Origin: Christiangramia sp.
GTDB lineage: Bacteria; Bacteroidota; Bacteroidia; Flavobacteriales; Flavobacteriaceae
Reading direction: 5' to 3'
NCBI GenBank assembly: GCA_024635735.1
Contig: JAGXII010000185.1
Location: 1-6,572, forward strand
Length of the DNA: 6,572 nt
Shown here: in pieces, positions 1-6,572 of the stretch
Numbering within the stretch: position 1 is the first letter of the stretch
Layout: every line of letters begins with the position of its first letter
The notes under the pieces: model-generated
What the model saw: only the letters and a program-made list of their open reading frames with translations
Database searches by the model: none
What the model was told of the DNA's origin: nothing
Program-made: the position numbers and the translations under genes

Positions 1-309
1 AAATACTCTGGAAGAAAAGAACGAAAAACGGGTGCCTGGGAACAGATTGAAAATTTATTTGATACGCATTTCGACCCAGATTATAATTGGAAAAAAAGAC
101 TTAATTGGGAGAAGAAGGTCATTGGTTCTGGCAAAAGCCGATTCGACATATCTTTTGGATATGAATTAAAAGTGACAATTCCCTACAAATTTATGCAGGA
201 GCTAGATACAAATAAGGATGATCTGTCAGGCTTTGACAATTTTTTAATTCAACTAAATAATGAATTTACTTCCCTCCTATTAAAGAAAGAGATGGCACAT
301 GAACTTTAA
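1..309 (+). CDS. 3' end of an unrecognised gene (partial, 102 residues visible)
   Basis: Frame 1 is open from the first base to a TAA at 307-309, so the 5' end lies upstream of the window. I do not recognise the family. The visible C-terminal part is soluble-looking, charged and aromatic-rich: a Lys/Arg-rich start, an Asp/Trp/Asn-rich stretch (around residues 20-38), a Gly-Ser-Gly-Lys tetrapeptide near residue 46 that does not form a full Walker A motif, a probable beta strand around residues 58-66, and a probable helix at the end. No membrane segment is apparent. Its stop codon lies inside the next gene (11 bp overlap), which implies translational coupling and a shared operon with the GIY-YIG-like gene and hsdR. 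It does not look like the end of HsdM or HsdS to me, though with so little sequence I cannot exclude a divergent one. Function is left open. Confidence 0.75.
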   Translation, partial: KYSGRKERKTGAWEQIENLFDTHFDPDYNWKKRLNWEKKVIGSGKSRFDISFGYELKVTIPYKFMQELDTNKDDLSGFDNFLIQLNNEFTSLLLKKEMAHEL

Positions 310-886
310 GAGGATTATAGAAAAAATTCATACAATTCAAAAGACCAACCTTGTAGATCTCACGGATTTTAGAGGTCGGGGTGTGGGAAAGGGTACAGAG
401 CTCTTACCTGTAAAAAGCCGGGGACTTTATTGGCTATGGTCCAAAACACCAATTGAGAAACTGGCAAAATCTCTTCCATCGGAAGGGGCGCATGTGCCTA
501 TTGACAAGCTTCTAAAAAACAGGAGTGGTCTGAGTCATATTTGCAAAGTGTCTGATGGGGATTATCGTGTGCTTTATAATGGAATTGGTGGTTATACTAC
601 CTGGACAAAAAAAAGTGTATATGGTTTAAGAGGCCGTATTAACCAGGAAGTAAATTGTAATAATATTAAGACCGGAACTCTGAATATTGCAGGTAGAGGT
701 TTATCTATTGATGAATGGAAAGTGAGCTTTTTTAATTTTGACGATAGTGAAAACAGACATATTCTGGAGAAACTTGCAGAAGAAGAAAAAGTTTTAGATG
801 TAGCTAAACTTTATAACGATTATGCCAATGAACTCGAAATACTTTGGCGAATGCATTATGGCACTCCGATTCTTTGCAGACATTAA
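299..886 (+). CDS. GIY-YIG-like nuclease-domain protein within the type I RM operon
   Basis: A complete 195-residue ORF. Its ATG is the first possible start, because the frame is closed by TAA at 281-283. It overlaps the upstream gene by 11 bp and ends 49 bp before hsdR. The motif order resembles a GIY-YIG endonuclease fold: Gly-Leu-Tyr at residues 42-44 (GIY position), Tyr-Asn-Gly at 93-95 followed by a glycine-rich turn (YIG position), then Leu-Arg-Gly-Arg at 110-113 in the helix where the family keeps its catalytic Arg. Glu178 or Glu180, in the C-terminal helix before a conserved-looking Trp-Arg...Tyr-Gly-Thr-Pro-Ile-Leu-Cys ending, could be the metal-binding Glu. The GIY-to-YIG spacing of about 50 residues is longer than in most classical members, through an insert around residues 48-85. 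GIY-YIG enzymes nick or cut DNA in repair, restriction and homing. Here the role is unknown, and it may be an accessory to the restriction complex. The family call is from motifs only. Confidence 0.6.
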   Translation: MNFKRIIEKIHTIQKTNLVDLTDFRGRGVGKGTELLPVKSRGLYWLWSKTPIEKLAKSLPSEGAHVPIDKLLKNRSGLSHICKVSDGDYRVLYNGIGGYTTWTKKSVYGLRGRINQEVNCNNIKTGTLNIAGRGLSIDEWKVSFFNFDDSENRHILEKLAEEEKVLDVAKLYNDYANELEILWRMHYGTPILCRH

Positions 887-935
887 ATTGTATATTTAAA
901 ACTAGAAAGAATTTTATTAAATTAATTCCCCCGGA
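887..935 (+). other. Short spacer before hsdR, no clear promoter
   Basis: The 49 bp are A/T-rich and end in a small C/G cluster directly before the hsdR ATG. There is no Shine-Dalgarno sequence at the usual distance and no hairpin terminator. A TATATTTA at about 891-898 loosely recalls the Bacteroidota -7 element (TAnnTTTG) but lacks the final G, and no matching -33 element is obvious. The simplest reading is that hsdR is read through from the genes upstream. Confidence 0.4.
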
Positions 936-3900
936 ATGAATTCAAATTTTCAGTTTATAGCCATCAAATGGCCCCAAATCTATAATAGGTTTCAAAAGGC
1001 CGAAGAAACGGCTATTTCAGATCCTCGTACTTCACTAGCTTATTCCAGAATGGGCTTGGAGCTCGCCGTAAACTGGATGTTTGAAAATGACCCTGAATTA
1101 GAACTTCCTTATGACACATCTTTAAATGGACTCTTGCATGACAGCAATTTCACTCACCAAGTACCAGGTAAAATTCTTAATGACCTGCACCTTATTAAGA
1201 AAACTGGTAATCTTGCAGTCCATAATAAATCAGTAAATAAAAATGACAGTCTTCAGTCTGTAGAAAATGTATTTTTCTTTATACGGTACTTGGCTTCATC
1301 ATATGCACCAGATGAGTGCGTGAGACCGGGCTTATTTGATTTTGAGATAATTCCTACTGAAACTGTAGCTGCTTTAACCAAACGACAGTTAGACGATATT
1401 ATCAAACAATTTGATACATCTGTAGATTCCTGGCAAAATAAGATCAAAGAGGCAGAAGAAAGGGTTAAAGTATTGGAGGAAAAAAATGAGCTTTACAAAT
1501 CTCAAATAGAAAAGCTTAGGGTAGAATATGAACAAAATAAAGCTAAAGCTGAAAAAGAAGATAAAGTTCACCATCCCGTAAATGAAAAGGAGACCCGCCG
1601 GTATTTTATAGATGTTTCAATACGGGAAGCAGGATGGAATCTTAAGGGGGCGAGGGATAAAGAATATAAAGTGGAGTACATGCCCAGATCCACGAATAAA
1701 TCTGAGACAGGGTACATAGATTACGTTCTTTGGGATGATGATGGAAAACCCTTGGCACTTGTAGAGGCTAAAAAGAGTTTAAGCAATCCAAAAGAAGGGG
1801 AAAATCAGGCACAATTATATGCGGACAGCCTGGAGAAAATGTTCGGGAGGCGACCGGTGATGTTTTACTCCAACGGCTATGAGACCTATATGTGGGATGA
1901 TAAGTTTTATAAAGCAGCCCGTAAAGTAAATGGTTTTTATACCAAGGCTGAATTGCAAACCTTAATGTATCGCAGAGATAACCGTCTGGATATTCGTACA
2001 CACGAAATAGATACAGATATTGTTGAAAGACCTTACCAGTTAAGGGCTATAAAAAGTATAGCTGAACACTTTTCGGGTAACGATAAGCAAACTGGAAAGC
2101 TAATTGGAACTAATCGAAGAGCTTTACTTGTCCTTGCAACTGGAACGGGTAAAACTCGTACATCTATAGCTTTGTCAAAGGTGCTTTTTGAAGCGAATTG
2201 GGCAAAACGAATTTTATTCCTTGCAGACAGGATAAGCTTAGTTAAACAGGCAAAGCGAAATTTTGTAAAACATTTGCCTGAATATTCCACTGTTGATCTT
2301 TTAGAGGACAAAGAAAATCCTAATACACGTCTTGCTTTCTCAACCTATAAAACTATGATGAACCTCATAGATGGAGTAAGGGACGGTGATGAACGCTTCT
2401 ATGGAGTAGGACATTTCGACCTGGTAATTATTGATGAGGCACACCGTTCCATTTATAAAAAATATCAGGCAATTTTCGAATATTTTGATGCCTTATATCT
2501 TGGTTTAACAGCCACTCCAAAACATCATATTCATCAAAATACTTATGATGTATTTGGTTTGCCAGATAAATCACCTACAGATGCTTACACTTTTGAAGAG
2601 GCTGTAAGGGAAGTACACCTTGTGCCATATGTTCCTATTCCGGTTACAACTAAATTTATGCGCACTGGGATAAAATATAGCGAGCTTTCTCCAGAAGAAC
2701 AGGAACAATTTGAAGAAGAAATTTTAGATGGAGAAGCTGCCACGGGTAATGAACATATCTCGTCTGAAGAATTAAATAAATGGCTATTCAATAAACCTAC
2801 AGCAATTAAGTCCTTAAATTATATTCTGGAAAAAGGAATTAAAAAACGCGGAGGTGATGAGTTGGGGAAGACAATTATTTTTGCCCGAAACCGCAAGCAC
2901 GCAGATTTTTTAAAAGATATATTTTTAGAATTAGACAAGGAACAGTTTGGGAATGATTATGTTAAAGTGATAACTCACAGCGAACCTAAATCTCAGGAAT
3001 TTATAGAACGCTTCTGTGAAGATGAACAAGAACGCCTGCCACAAATAGCTATTTCAGTTGATATGATGGATACCGGAATTGATGCTCCCCGTGTAGTAAA
3101 TCTTGTATTTTACAAACCGGTAAAATCTTATACCAAATTCTGGCAGATGATTGGGCGTGGATCCAGATTACGACCTGATCTTTTTGGACAAGGTGAGAAT
3201 AAAGACAAATTTCTAATATTCGATATGTGTTCCAATTTCGAATTTTTTGAGGAAAATCCCGAAGGAATAGAACCCAGTATTCAAAAAAGTATAACTGAAG
3301 TTGTATTTAATATTAAGATCCAGCTAGCACAATACCTTAAAAAATTTCCAGAAGATGAAGAATTTGCAGCATTTAGAAAACAATTGCTGGATGAATTGCA
3401 CCACACAGTAGCATCTCTTGATCGGGAGCGTTTTGATGTCAAAATGAAACTTGAGAGAGTAATGGAATATGGAACAGAAAATCGGGAGCTATGGAACCAT
3501 TTAGACAACAAAGATTTGAATATTCTTGAAAATGAAATTGCCGGTTTAATTAAACCTCCAAAAGGAGACAATGATCTGGCAAGGTTTTATGATAGATTGC
3601 TTTATACCTTAATGATCAAACGCTTGGAAACCCCGGAAAATGAGGTTTTTGTAAATGCATTTCATATACAAATCATAAAAGTTGCCACCACTTCCAAAAA
3701 ATTACTAAAGAAAACTGCTATTCCAGCGGTTAAGGCAAAAGAACATTTGGTAACAATGCCACTAAACGAGGATTTTTGGAAAATTGATGGAGTTAAACAC
3801 TTGGAAAAGATAAGAGCTGGGATCCGTGATCTCATCAAATTTCTTGATCCTGAAGACCAAAAATATGTAACAACTAATTTTGATGATGAACTTGATATTC

Positions 3901-4436
3901 CACAACCTGATGAAGAAACTGAAACAATTCGGGAACCTAATGTTGGTGAGTCAGAAACAGGTTATGTAGATCCCTTTCCCGGTAATCTTCATCGCCTGCA
4001 GGAAATCCTGAGAAATAATAAAAATAATATAACAATTGACCGAATAAGAAATGGTGAAACAATAACTGCAGTGGAACTTAATTCTCTCGAGAATATGATC
4101 TTTGGAGGAAAATTAAAAAAGGAAGATCTGGAAAAAGAGCTTGGGAAGCAGGTTAACCTGGTTTCAATGATCATTTCTTTGTATGGGCTGTCAAAAAATC
4201 ATGTTGATAAAGAATTTGCTGATTTCGTCAATCAATATCAATTGAATTCCCAGCAGGTTAATTTTCTGAATGATATTAAGCAATTTTTGTCAACCAATGG
4301 AAAAATAGATCCGTCTAAACTATATGACGGAAAATTTGCAGAATATCATCCAAGTGCTGTTGATGGTGTTTTCAATGAGCAGCAGGCGGATCAGATCTTT
4401 GAAATCATAACCCGCATGAATATTTCCGCCGGATAA
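936..4436 (+). CDS. hsdR: Type I restriction-modification system, restriction subunit R (HsdR, EcoEI-type)
   Basis: This 1166-residue protein is the motor and nuclease subunit of a type I restriction enzyme. With HsdM and HsdS it binds unmodified target sites, pumps DNA using ATP and cuts at a distance. Domains in order: a DUF4145-like helical domain (about 1-125); a charged coiled coil (about 164-208); an HsdR-type PD-(D/E)XK nuclease with Asp262, Glu277 and Lys279 (Glu-Ala-Lys) and the family's QxxxY motif (Gln291 to Tyr295); an SF2 helicase with a Q-motif-like Tyr-Gln-Leu-Arg (367-370), Walker A GTGKT (403-407), DEAH (500-503), Thr-Ala-Thr (525-527), motif V around Asp712-Asp716, and motif VI QMIGRGSR (737-744); a long helical region; an acidic linker (about 983-1012); and an EcoEI_R_C-like C-terminal domain (about 1015-1164). 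All catalytic residues I can identify are intact and the length is normal, so it should be active. The 14 bp gap to the next gene suggests a shared transcript. The partner genes hsdM and hsdS are not in this window. Confidence 0.97.
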   Translation: MNSNFQFIAIKWPQIYNRFQKAEETAISDPRTSLAYSRMGLELAVNWMFENDPELELPYDTSLNGLLHDSNFTHQVPGKILNDLHLIKKTGNLAVHNKSVNKNDSLQSVENVFFFIRYLASSYAPDECVRPGLFDFEIIPTETVAALTKRQLDDIIKQFDTSVDSWQNKIKEAEERVKVLEEKNELYKSQIEKLRVEYEQNKAKAEKEDKVHHPVNEKETRRYFIDVSIREAGWNLKGARDKEYKVEYMPRSTNKSETGYIDYVLWDDDGKPLALVEAKKSLSNPKEGENQAQLYADSLEKMFGRRPVMFYSNGYETYMWDDKFYKAARKVNGFYTKAELQTLMYRRDNRLDIRTHEIDTDIVERPYQLRAIKSIAEHFSGNDKQTGKLIGTNRRALLVLATGTGKTRTSIALSKVLFEANWAKRILFLADRISLVKQAKRNFVKHLPEYSTVDLLEDKENPNTRLAFSTYKTMMNLIDGVRDGDERFYGVGHFDLVIIDEAHRSIYKKYQAIFEYFDALYLGLTATPKHHIHQNTYDVFGLPDKSPTDAYTFEEAVREVHLVPYVPIPVTTKFMRTGIKYSELSPEEQEQFEEEILDGEAATGNEHISSEELNKWLFNKPTAIKSLNYILEKGIKKRGGDELGKTIIFARNRKHADFLKDIFLELDKEQFGNDYVKVITHSEPKSQEFIERFCEDEQERLPQIAISVDMMDTGIDAPRVVNLVFYKPVKSYTKFWQMIGRGSRLRPDLFGQGENKDKFLIFDMCSNFEFFEENPEGIEPSIQKSITEVVFNIKIQLAQYLKKFPEDEEFAAFRKQLLDELHHTVASLDRERFDVKMKLERVMEYGTENRELWNHLDNKDLNILENEIAGLIKPPKGDNDLARFYDRLLYTLMIKRLETPENEVFVNAFHIQIIKVATTSKKLLKKTAIPAVKAKEHLVTMPLNEDFWKIDGVKHLEKIRAGIRDLIKFLDPEDQKYVTTNFDDELDIPQPDEETETIREPNVGESETGYVDPFPGNLHRLQEILRNNKNNITIDRIRNGETITAVELNSLENMIFGGKLKKEDLEKELGKQVNLVSMIISLYGLSKNHVDKEFADFVNQYQLNSQQVNFLNDIKQFLSTNGKIDPSKLYDGKFAEYHPSAVDGVFNEQQADQIFEIITRMNISAG

Positions 4437-4450
4437 TTAATTCTGTTAGT

Positions 4451-5197
4451 ATGAGTAAAGTAGAAGAAATAAATCAATCTCTTACAAGCTTTCTTAAGCA
4501 ACAGACCATCTATGAAGCTCAGATAAAAGCTTTGAAAAATATTTTGTCAAAAAAAGCTACTGATTCTCAATCCAAATCATATTTACTTCATCTTTTAAAA
4601 CTTTTAATTCAAGGACTTCACAAGGGCAAATTAACTCCGGAAGGTAAACAGAAGGTGATTCTTGCTCAAAATACGGATGGGGAAATAATCGTTTCTGCAC
4701 TTCCAAACCAGCTAAAGGAAAAATTCACCGGGAAAAATCCGAAAAAAAATTCAACAGAAAATAAAAAACTGCAGGCTAAGAAGGTTAAAAATCGAATTTC
4801 AGCTATTTCGAAAAAGAATAAATTTAATTCTTCATCAAATTTAAAAATAGAAAATAAAGAAGACTCTAAACTTTGTTTTTTTAAACAATATGGTTCTTTA
4901 AATGTCGGTGAACTTTCAGTAAAGTTTAATGTTTCTCCATACATTTTGCTCCGCATACTTCAGCAAAATGAAAAAGGGGAAACAGAACTTTTAACCGAAG
5001 AAGAATTTAAAAAATTATCTCCGCTGATATCTTCAAGACTTGAGACTATTAAAAGGAAAGAAAAGGCAGAAAAAAGAATAACCACACCCAGAATTAAAAA
5101 ACCGCTCTATAGGCCATCAAATAGCGATAGTGTTTTTGGTGAGATTTATAAGTGTGGGGGGTTAGGTAAAGTAATTTATACAGGAATGAAAGGTTAA
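4451..5197 (+). CDS. Basic, Lys-rich protein of unknown function with a possible helix-turn-helix, downstream of hsdR
   Basis: A 248-residue ORF starting 14 bp after the hsdR stop, so it is almost certainly on the same transcript. I do not recognise the family. Visible parts: an N-terminal helical region (about 1-60) with heptad-like Leu/Ile spacing that could mediate oligomerisation or partner contact; a strongly basic, low-complexity Lys/Asn/Ser linker (about 90-130) that is probably disordered and suited to nucleic-acid contact; a compact segment (about 148-172, Val-Gly-Glu-Leu-Ser...Phe-Asn-Val-Ser) shaped like a helix-turn-helix or the small helical domain at the N-terminus of translation factor IF-2; a charged helix (about 182-210); and a short Gly-rich tail ending in Val-Ile-Tyr-Thr-Gly-Met-Lys-Gly. 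There is no signal peptide, membrane segment or nuclease motif. Its position suggests a DNA-binding or regulatory partner of the restriction complex, but that is inference. It could equally be a passenger gene. Confidence 0.75.
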   Translation: MSKVEEINQSLTSFLKQQTIYEAQIKALKNILSKKATDSQSKSYLLHLLKLLIQGLHKGKLTPEGKQKVILAQNTDGEIIVSALPNQLKEKFTGKNPKKNSTENKKLQAKKVKNRISAISKKNKFNSSSNLKIENKEDSKLCFFKQYGSLNVGELSVKFNVSPYILLRILQQNEKGETELLTEEEFKKLSPLISSRLETIKRKEKAEKRITTPRIKKPLYRPSNSDSVFGEIYKCGGLGKVIYTGMKG

Positions 5198-5218
5198 CTC
5201 CTATTTTTATAATAAAAT

Positions 5219-5240
5219 TGAAATGTGATTTTTCATTTCA
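5219..5240 (+). terminator. Weak hairpin just after the basic-protein gene
   Basis: TGAAATG (5219-5225) pairs with CATTTCA (5234-5240) around an 8-base T-rich loop. It lies 21 bp past the stop codon, and a run of five Ts follows only at about 5252. The stem is short and AT-rich, so it may be a weak terminator, an mRNA 3'-end stabiliser or chance. Confidence 0.3.
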
Positions 5241-5395
5241 CACTTAACAATATTTTTATTCTTAGATACTAATATCTCATTATGAACTCTACTGTTTTTG
5301 ACTTCTACTCGAAGACGGCAAATGATATTCTATCAATAAAATTTAATTGTCAGAGATCCAGAATTGGACGGGTAACTGGATGTTCATTTAAAGTT

Positions 5396-5424
5396 AAAGC
5401 CCACTCCTATGGGGAATGGGCTTT
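5396..5424. terminator. Bidirectional rho-independent-type terminator between convergent genes
   Basis: AAAGCCCA (5396-5403) pairs perfectly with TGGGCTTT (5417-5424). After one mismatch (5404/5416) three further base pairs (5405-5407 with 5413-5415) close a 5-base loop. On the + strand the stem runs into a T tract (5422-5425). On the - strand it runs into TTTAACTTTAAA. It begins 17 bp beyond the helicase stop on the - strand and about 200 bp beyond the operon's last stop on the + strand, so it can end transcription from both sides. It is the best-supported non-coding element here. Confidence 0.8.
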
Positions 5425-5441
5425 TAAAATAGGCCAGCAAT

Positions 5442-6572
5442 TTAGGCACTCAAATTTATATTCTCAATCCCGGTCTTATACATACCATCCCCATCGGTAT
5501 TCGTTAGACGCTCAACCAGGATGGGTGCGCTAGATTCCAGAACTTTTATTCCGCAGAAGCCAAGGTTGTTGCGGCTATCATCAATAGGAAAGTTTGAAAT
5601 GAGGATACCGTATTCATAATTTTCCTTTTTGAACATGATTGATCCAAAATCTGCTCCCACTACAGAGTTTTCCCAGTTCTTTTCTACCCTGTTATCCCCG
5701 GGACTGTAATTAGAAGACAATCGAATTGTAACTCCATTTTCACCAAATCTCATACTCTTCGATCCTTCATAAATTTCCGGCGTAAAGAAATCAAGCAATT
5801 TCTCATAGGCCTCATCTGAAAGAAATGTAAGTTGATCTCTCATTTCCCCGGCGACTAATTGTTCAACAGAAAAGGTTTCCACAGATCTAATGGGCCTGAT
5901 CACTCCTTCTTTCTGTACGATCCTTTGGAAAGTATGGGTAGATAAGTTTCTTACTCCCAGATCATATAAACGATCTTTCCACTCATCTTCACTATAGATT
6001 TCCCAGTTTTGTTCAAATTGGGCATAATGTTGCAATAACTCCACATTGGCCATCAATTTAAAATCCCGGTTATCATGGTAACCACATAGCCTACCTGCTA
6101 TTCCCTGAGAGCCATTCGCAAGCTGAGAGCCACGGGATTCAATTCCAAAACGGACTTTGTTTTTAAGATTCCCTAAATCTTTTCCGGCACTCAATGCTTG
6201 CACAACAATTAATATGACCCTCTTCTTTTGACGCAATACGAGTTTAGAAATAATATCCAGCCCTTCCTTGATGGAGTAATCGCATTCTGAATCAGACCCT
6301 ATACAAACACACTTTAGGTCCTTTCCAAATCGATTTCTGATAACGGTTCTTAAGTTTAAAGCCTTAGAAGACTTAGATACCCTTACAATACCTAAACCAT
6401 CCTCAAAATCCAAAAGATGCTGTGTGTATCTGTTCATAATCGGGTGAAGAGAATATATTGTATCATCTTCCTCTATTCTTTCAACTAGCGGATTAAAACC
6501 TTCAGGATAACTCTCGATAAGGTTTTGCTCCAGCATTTCGGATATGCCATAGTATTTTTCCGGTCTTTCACC
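5442..6572 (-). CDS. Superfamily 2 helicase-like protein, C-terminal part (5' end beyond the window)
   Basis: The minus-strand frame is open from the window edge to a TAA at 5442-5444, giving 376 visible residues. An ATG at 6534-6536 is probably internal, because 12 further codons precede it without a stop and the N-terminal ATPase lobe is missing. Numbering from that Met, the visible part carries what looks like the second RecA-like lobe of an SF2 helicase: a strand at 48-54 (Gly-Ile-Val-Arg-Val-Ser), a hydrophobic strand Val-Ile-Leu-Ile-Val-Val at 107-112 leading into Gln-Ala-Leu-Ser-Ala-Gly-Lys-Asp (113-120, motif V-like), and a motif VI-like Gln-Gly-Ile-Ala-Gly-Arg-Leu-Cys-Gly-Tyr (144-153) holding the candidate arginine finger Arg149. 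About 210 residues of unrecognised C-terminal domain follow. The Gly-Arg-x-Cys-Gly-Tyr variant recalls phage and mobile-element helicases rather than housekeeping ones, but I recall this from memory only. The gene converges on the RM operon and shares its terminator. Confidence 0.7.
   Translation of the reverse strand, partial: GERPEKYYGISEMLEQNLIESYPEGFNPLVERIEEDDTIYSLHPIMNRYTQHLLDFEDGLGIVRVSKSSKALNLRTVIRNRFGKDLKCVCIGSDSECDYSIKEGLDIISKLVLRQKKRVILIVVQALSAGKDLGNLKNKVRFGIESRGSQLANGSQGIAGRLCGYHDNRDFKLMANVELLQHYAQFEQNWEIYSEDEWKDRLYDLGVRNLSTHTFQRIVQKEGVIRPIRSVETFSVEQLVAGEMRDQLTFLSDEAYEKLLDFFTPEIYEGSKSMRFGENGVTIRLSSNYSPGDNRVEKNWENSVVGADFGSIMFKKENYEYGILISNFPIDDSRNNLGFCGIKVLESSAPILVERLTNTDGDGMYKTGIENINLSA

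Larger units (their letters stand above)
5198..5441. other. Intergenic region between convergent genes
   Basis: These 244 bp separate the end of the basic-protein gene from the end of the minus-strand helicase gene. They are A/T-rich and contain a weak hairpin (5219-5240), a small dyad AGATA-CTAA-TATCT (5264-5277) and a strong terminator hairpin (5396-5424). An open frame starting at 5282 runs through the terminator and into the opposing gene, so I do not count it as a gene. I see no tRNA, small-RNA gene with clear promoter, or attachment-site repeat here. Confidence 0.6.

Noticed and set aside
130..144. Gly-Ser-Gly-Lys-Ser in the first partial gene as a Walker A motif
   Set aside because: The full GxxxxGK[ST] pattern with a preceding hydrophobic strand is not met, and it lies near the C-terminus of the protein with no Walker B after it.
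1253..3571. Several 61-96 residue open frames on the - strand inside hsdR
   Set aside because: They lie wholly within a well-supported coding region, are rich in Ser, Phe, Cys and Leu as expected of antisense shadows, and show no motifs.
3989..4956. Minus-strand open frames opposite the end of hsdR and the basic-protein gene
   Set aside because: Phe/Ser-rich products mirror the Lys/Glu-rich genes on the other strand, which marks them as shadows.
5264..5277. AGATA-CTAA-TATCT dyad as an operator site
   Set aside because: The 5 bp arms are short and AT-rich, there is no second copy, and no gene starts next to it. Chance is a sufficient explanation.
5282..5533. An 83-residue open frame on the + strand
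   Set aside because: It runs through the strong terminator hairpin and 92 bp into the opposing helicase gene, its composition is not protein-like (rich in Ser, Arg and Tyr near the end), and it has no ribosome-binding context.
1..6572. hsdM, hsdS, invertible hsdS repeats, CRISPR arrays, insertion sequences, tRNAs or integrase genes
   Set aside because: Looked for and not seen. The methylase and specificity genes, if present, lie outside the window.

Overview
The window reads as a piece of an AT-rich bacterial chromosome, most likely from the Bacteroidota (Flavobacteriia-like). That assignment is inferred from A-rich gene starts without clear Shine-Dalgarno sites, TAA as the stop codon of all five genes, and Lys/Asn/Ile/Glu-rich proteins. 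No rRNA, tRNA or other taxonomic marker is present, so it is only a guess.

Layout. Positions 1-5197 hold four genes on the + strand in a tight, probably cotranscribed row: (a) the 3' end of an unrecognised gene (1-309); (b) a 195-residue protein overlapping it by 11 bp, with a GIY-YIG-like motif order (299-886); (c) after 49 bp, a full-length type I restriction (HsdR) subunit of EcoEI-type architecture with an N-terminal DUF4145-like domain (936-4436); (d) after only 14 bp, a very basic 248-residue protein with a possible helix-turn-helix near its C-terminus (4451-5197). A gene-free stretch (5198-5441) follows, carrying a convincing hairpin terminator at 5396-5424. Beyond it, on the - strand and converging on the operon, is the C-terminal part of a superfamily 2 helicase-like protein (5442-6572) whose 5' end lies outside the window.

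How it fits together. HsdR is the only gene with a firm function: ATP-driven translocation and DNA cleavage in a type I restriction-modification complex. The partner genes hsdM and hsdS are not in this window and presumably lie upstream of position 1. The two small genes flanking hsdR are not standard RM components. The GIY-YIG-like protein before it and the basic protein after it are therefore the best candidates for undescribed accessory parts of the system. The convergent helicase gene may belong to a separate module, or may be another defence or mobile-element gene next door; the sequence alone does not decide this. I see no CRISPR array, insertion sequence, integrase, tRNA or attachment site.
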